From the NCBI GenBank assembly GCA_016872875.1, contig VGYW01000193.1, forward strand, positions 1 through 15,264: a stretch of 15,264 nt of DNA, given 5' to 3'. Positions 13,714 through 15,264 of the stretch are shown one piece after another. The notes under the pieces were generated by a model, which worked only from the letters and a program-made list of their open reading frames with translations, did not search any database and had not been told where the DNA came from. The number at the start of each line of letters is the position of its first letter. The stretch's first letter is position 1. The DNA comes from Planctomycetota bacterium (GTDB taxonomy: Bacteria > Planctomycetota > PUPC01 > DSUN01). The translations under genes were made by a program, and so were the position numbers.

Positions 13714-15264
13714 TCAGTGGCCCTCTTTCTTCTCGGCCATCAGGTCAATGGCCTTGTAGCCGCCCGTGGCACTGAAGTAGAGGATGAGCGCCAGATAGCA
13801 GATGGCCATGATGGCGGGCAGGATGGCGACGCTCGACATGGCGTTACGCTTAGCGTCCCCGCGAACCTTGTCGAGTGTGTCCTTGGCGTCGGCTTTAAGG
13901 GCCTTGAACGTGGCGTCGTCGCGGAGAATCATCTTGTTGGCGTCGAGGAAAGCGACTTGGGCACCGAAGCTCTTGGTGGCCTCGTCGTGGGTCTTCTTCG
14001 CCTCGTCGTACGCCTTCTTCGCGGCTTCGTATTCCGCCTTCTTGTCGGCCGGCGCGTCGTCCGCGGGCTTTGCGGGCTCCGCGGGCCGCTGGTGCTCGAC
14101 GGCATTGCGGACGATGGTCTTGTACGTATCGTCGTCGGCAAGCGCCTTGTCGATGTCCGCGCCCGGCTTCTTCTCGGCGACCGCCTGGCGGCGCTCGTAG
14201 AGCGCGGCCGCGTCGTCCACCACTGCTACCTTGTGGGGATCGAGCGACCTGTAGCTGCCGAAGATGCTCCTCTTCTCGTCCTTGGCCATGTAGGCCGCGT
14301 GAATGGCCGGGGTGGCCTTGAGCTCGCGGTCAATACGCGTGTCCTGCCAGTAGCCGAGGATCTGAAGGCCAAGGACGCCGACGCCCAGCATTCCGACGCC
14401 ACTGATGGCGTTGAGGGTGAGCGCGCCGCCCTTGGGGAAGCGCTCGGCGACGACGCCGAGCGTGCACGGCCAGAAGAAGGTCTTGCCGAAGCCGTAGACC
14501 GTTGCGAACACGAGGATCGCCCCGCCCGCCGCTGCGCCGGAGAGCAGGAAGAGGCCCGCAGAGGCCAGGATGGCGCTCGCCAGCAGGACCCCGAGCGGCT
14601 TGAGCGCGCGCTCGATGGGGCCGATGCAGAAGCGCAGGATCGTCATGATCAGCGCCGTATAGACCAGCACGAAGCCCGAGGCCAGCCCGAGCTTCGCCAT
14701 CGGCGGCTTCATCAGGTCAGTGATCCAGCCGTCAATCCCCAGCTCCGTCGTGGCAAGCAGAATCATCACCAGCACGAGCAGGATGTACATCGGGCGGCCC
14801 AGCGACCCCGTGTAGGCAAGATACCCCAGGGTGAGAAGGCCGATGAGGATCGTGAAGGGGAGGCAGGGAAGGGTGAAGGAGCCGACCTGGAGGATTGTGG
14901 GGAGGTTGAACTGGTTGTTCAACTCGCTCGTGATCAGGTAGAGGACGATCAGGCAGGTGATCGCGCCGGCCTCCTTGAGCATGTCGCGGTAGGGGATGCC
15001 AGCCGCCACGCGCTCGGAGACCGGGAACCTGGCCCGGAGGAGCAGGATGCCGTAGAGGATGACCGGGACGAGGACGGCGGCGACGCTCACGCGCCAGTTC
15101 ACGTCCAGGTAGTTCAGCAGCAGCAGCAGCAGCCCGGCTAGGAACAGCCCGCCCGGCCACCCCGCGTGGAGGATGCTGAGCATCTTAGTCTTGCTCTTCG
15201 GGTAGGCGGTGGCGATGGCCGGGTTGATCGCTGCCTCCACAGTGCCCGCGGCCAGCCCATTGAG
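13714..15264 (-). CDS. MFS transporter, paralogue of the neighbour, 5' end outside the window, with TM11-TM12 insertion
   Basis: 516 codons visible; the frame is open to the right edge (LNGLAAGTVEAAINPAIA), so the start and about three N-terminal membrane segments are missing. The first visible part aligns with the neighbour's TM4-TM5 (EAAINPAIATAYPKSKTKML, HAGWPGG) and VVAERFPKGG repeats the neighbour's SERFPKGG. Between TM11 (ends near GYWQD, about 14349) and TM12 (VAILPAIMAICYLALILYF, about 13830) lies a ~170-residue charged stretch rich in Lys/Asp/Ala: PAEPAKPADDAPADKKAEYE and AAKKAYDEAKKTHDEA, the latter coiled-coil-like. In a 12-TM MFS this loop is periplasmic. Inner-membrane permease, substrate unknown but probably a sugar or breakdown product of the lyase/glycosidase pair. 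A (CTG)6 run encodes Leu in TM6 area. A terminator follows. Confidence 0.85.
   Translation of the reverse strand, partial: LNGLAAGTVEAAINPAIATAYPKSKTKMLSILHAGWPGGLFLAGLLLLLLNYLDVNWRVSVAAVLVPVILYGILLLRARFPVSERVAAGIPYRDMLKEAGAITCLIVLYLITSELNNQFNLPTILQVGSFTLPCLPFTILIGLLTLGYLAYTGSLGRPMYILLVLVMILLATTELGIDGWITDLMKPPMAKLGLASGFVLVYTALIMTILRFCIGPIERALKPLGVLLASAILASAGLFLLSGAAAGGAILVFATVYGFGKTFFWPCTLGVVAERFPKGGALTLNAISGVGMLGVGVLGLQILGYWQDTRIDRELKATPAIHAAYMAKDEKRSIFGSYRSLDPHKVAVVDDAAALYERRQAVAEKKPGADIDKALADDDTYKTIVRNAVEHQRPAEPAKPADDAPADKKAEYEAAKKAYDEAKKTHDEATKSFGAQVAFLDANKMILRDDATFKALKADAKDTLDKVRGDAKRNAMSSVAILPAIMAICYLALILYFSATGGYKAIDLMAEKKEGH

Noticed and set aside
13699..15141. 480-residue rightward open frame opposite the right-hand MFS gene
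   Set aside because: Antisense shadow. The minus frame has clear membrane segments and MFS motifs, and the plus frame is Arg/Asp/Glu-rich without domain features.

Overview
The window is GC-rich DNA from what looks like an environmental bacterium. I infer the Planctomycetota or a related Verrucomicrobia/Lentisphaerae lineage. The reasons are large secreted multi-domain glycosidases, an N-acetyl-free sugar MFS pair with odd loops, a GC-rich bacterial lgt with the Tyr variant, many palindromic intergenic repeats and clear Shine-Dalgarno sequences. The lineage is an inference, not something the sequence proves.

Layout: bases 1-27 hold the first codons of a leftward gene that leaves the window. 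Bases 118-4048 run rightward. They hold a 638-residue protein with a DUF6345/caspase-like core and a C-terminal fibronectin-III-like domain, then a tightly coupled lipoprotein-like HEAT-type protein, then an Ig-like beta-sandwich protein whose 5' end seems frameshifted and whose 3' end runs into a repeat. Bases 4002-4355 are a convergent intergenic region with an array of about three palindromic repeat units and a hairpin.

From 4356 to the right edge everything reads leftward. In transcription order this is an MFS transporter cut by the window edge (5' end missing), a terminator, a palindromic intergenic repeat, a sigma70-like promoter, a second paralogous MFS transporter, a long palindrome, lgt (prolipoprotein diacylglyceryl transferase), a 1434-residue secreted protein that joins a GH67/GH20-like module to a GH36-like module, a second sigma70-like promoter, and a secreted heparinase II/III-like lyase.

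Functionally the leftward block looks like a carbohydrate acquisition locus: a lyase and a double-barrel glycosidase exported across the inner membrane to cut an (acidic?) polysaccharide, and MFS permeases to import the products. lgt is a housekeeping membrane enzyme embedded in the block. The rightward genes look unrelated, have visibly less GC-biased codon use and may be of different origin. Most unusual are the large charged insertions between TM11 and TM12 in both MFS paralogues, the two-barrel glycosidase and the DUF6345-like/HEAT lipoprotein pair.
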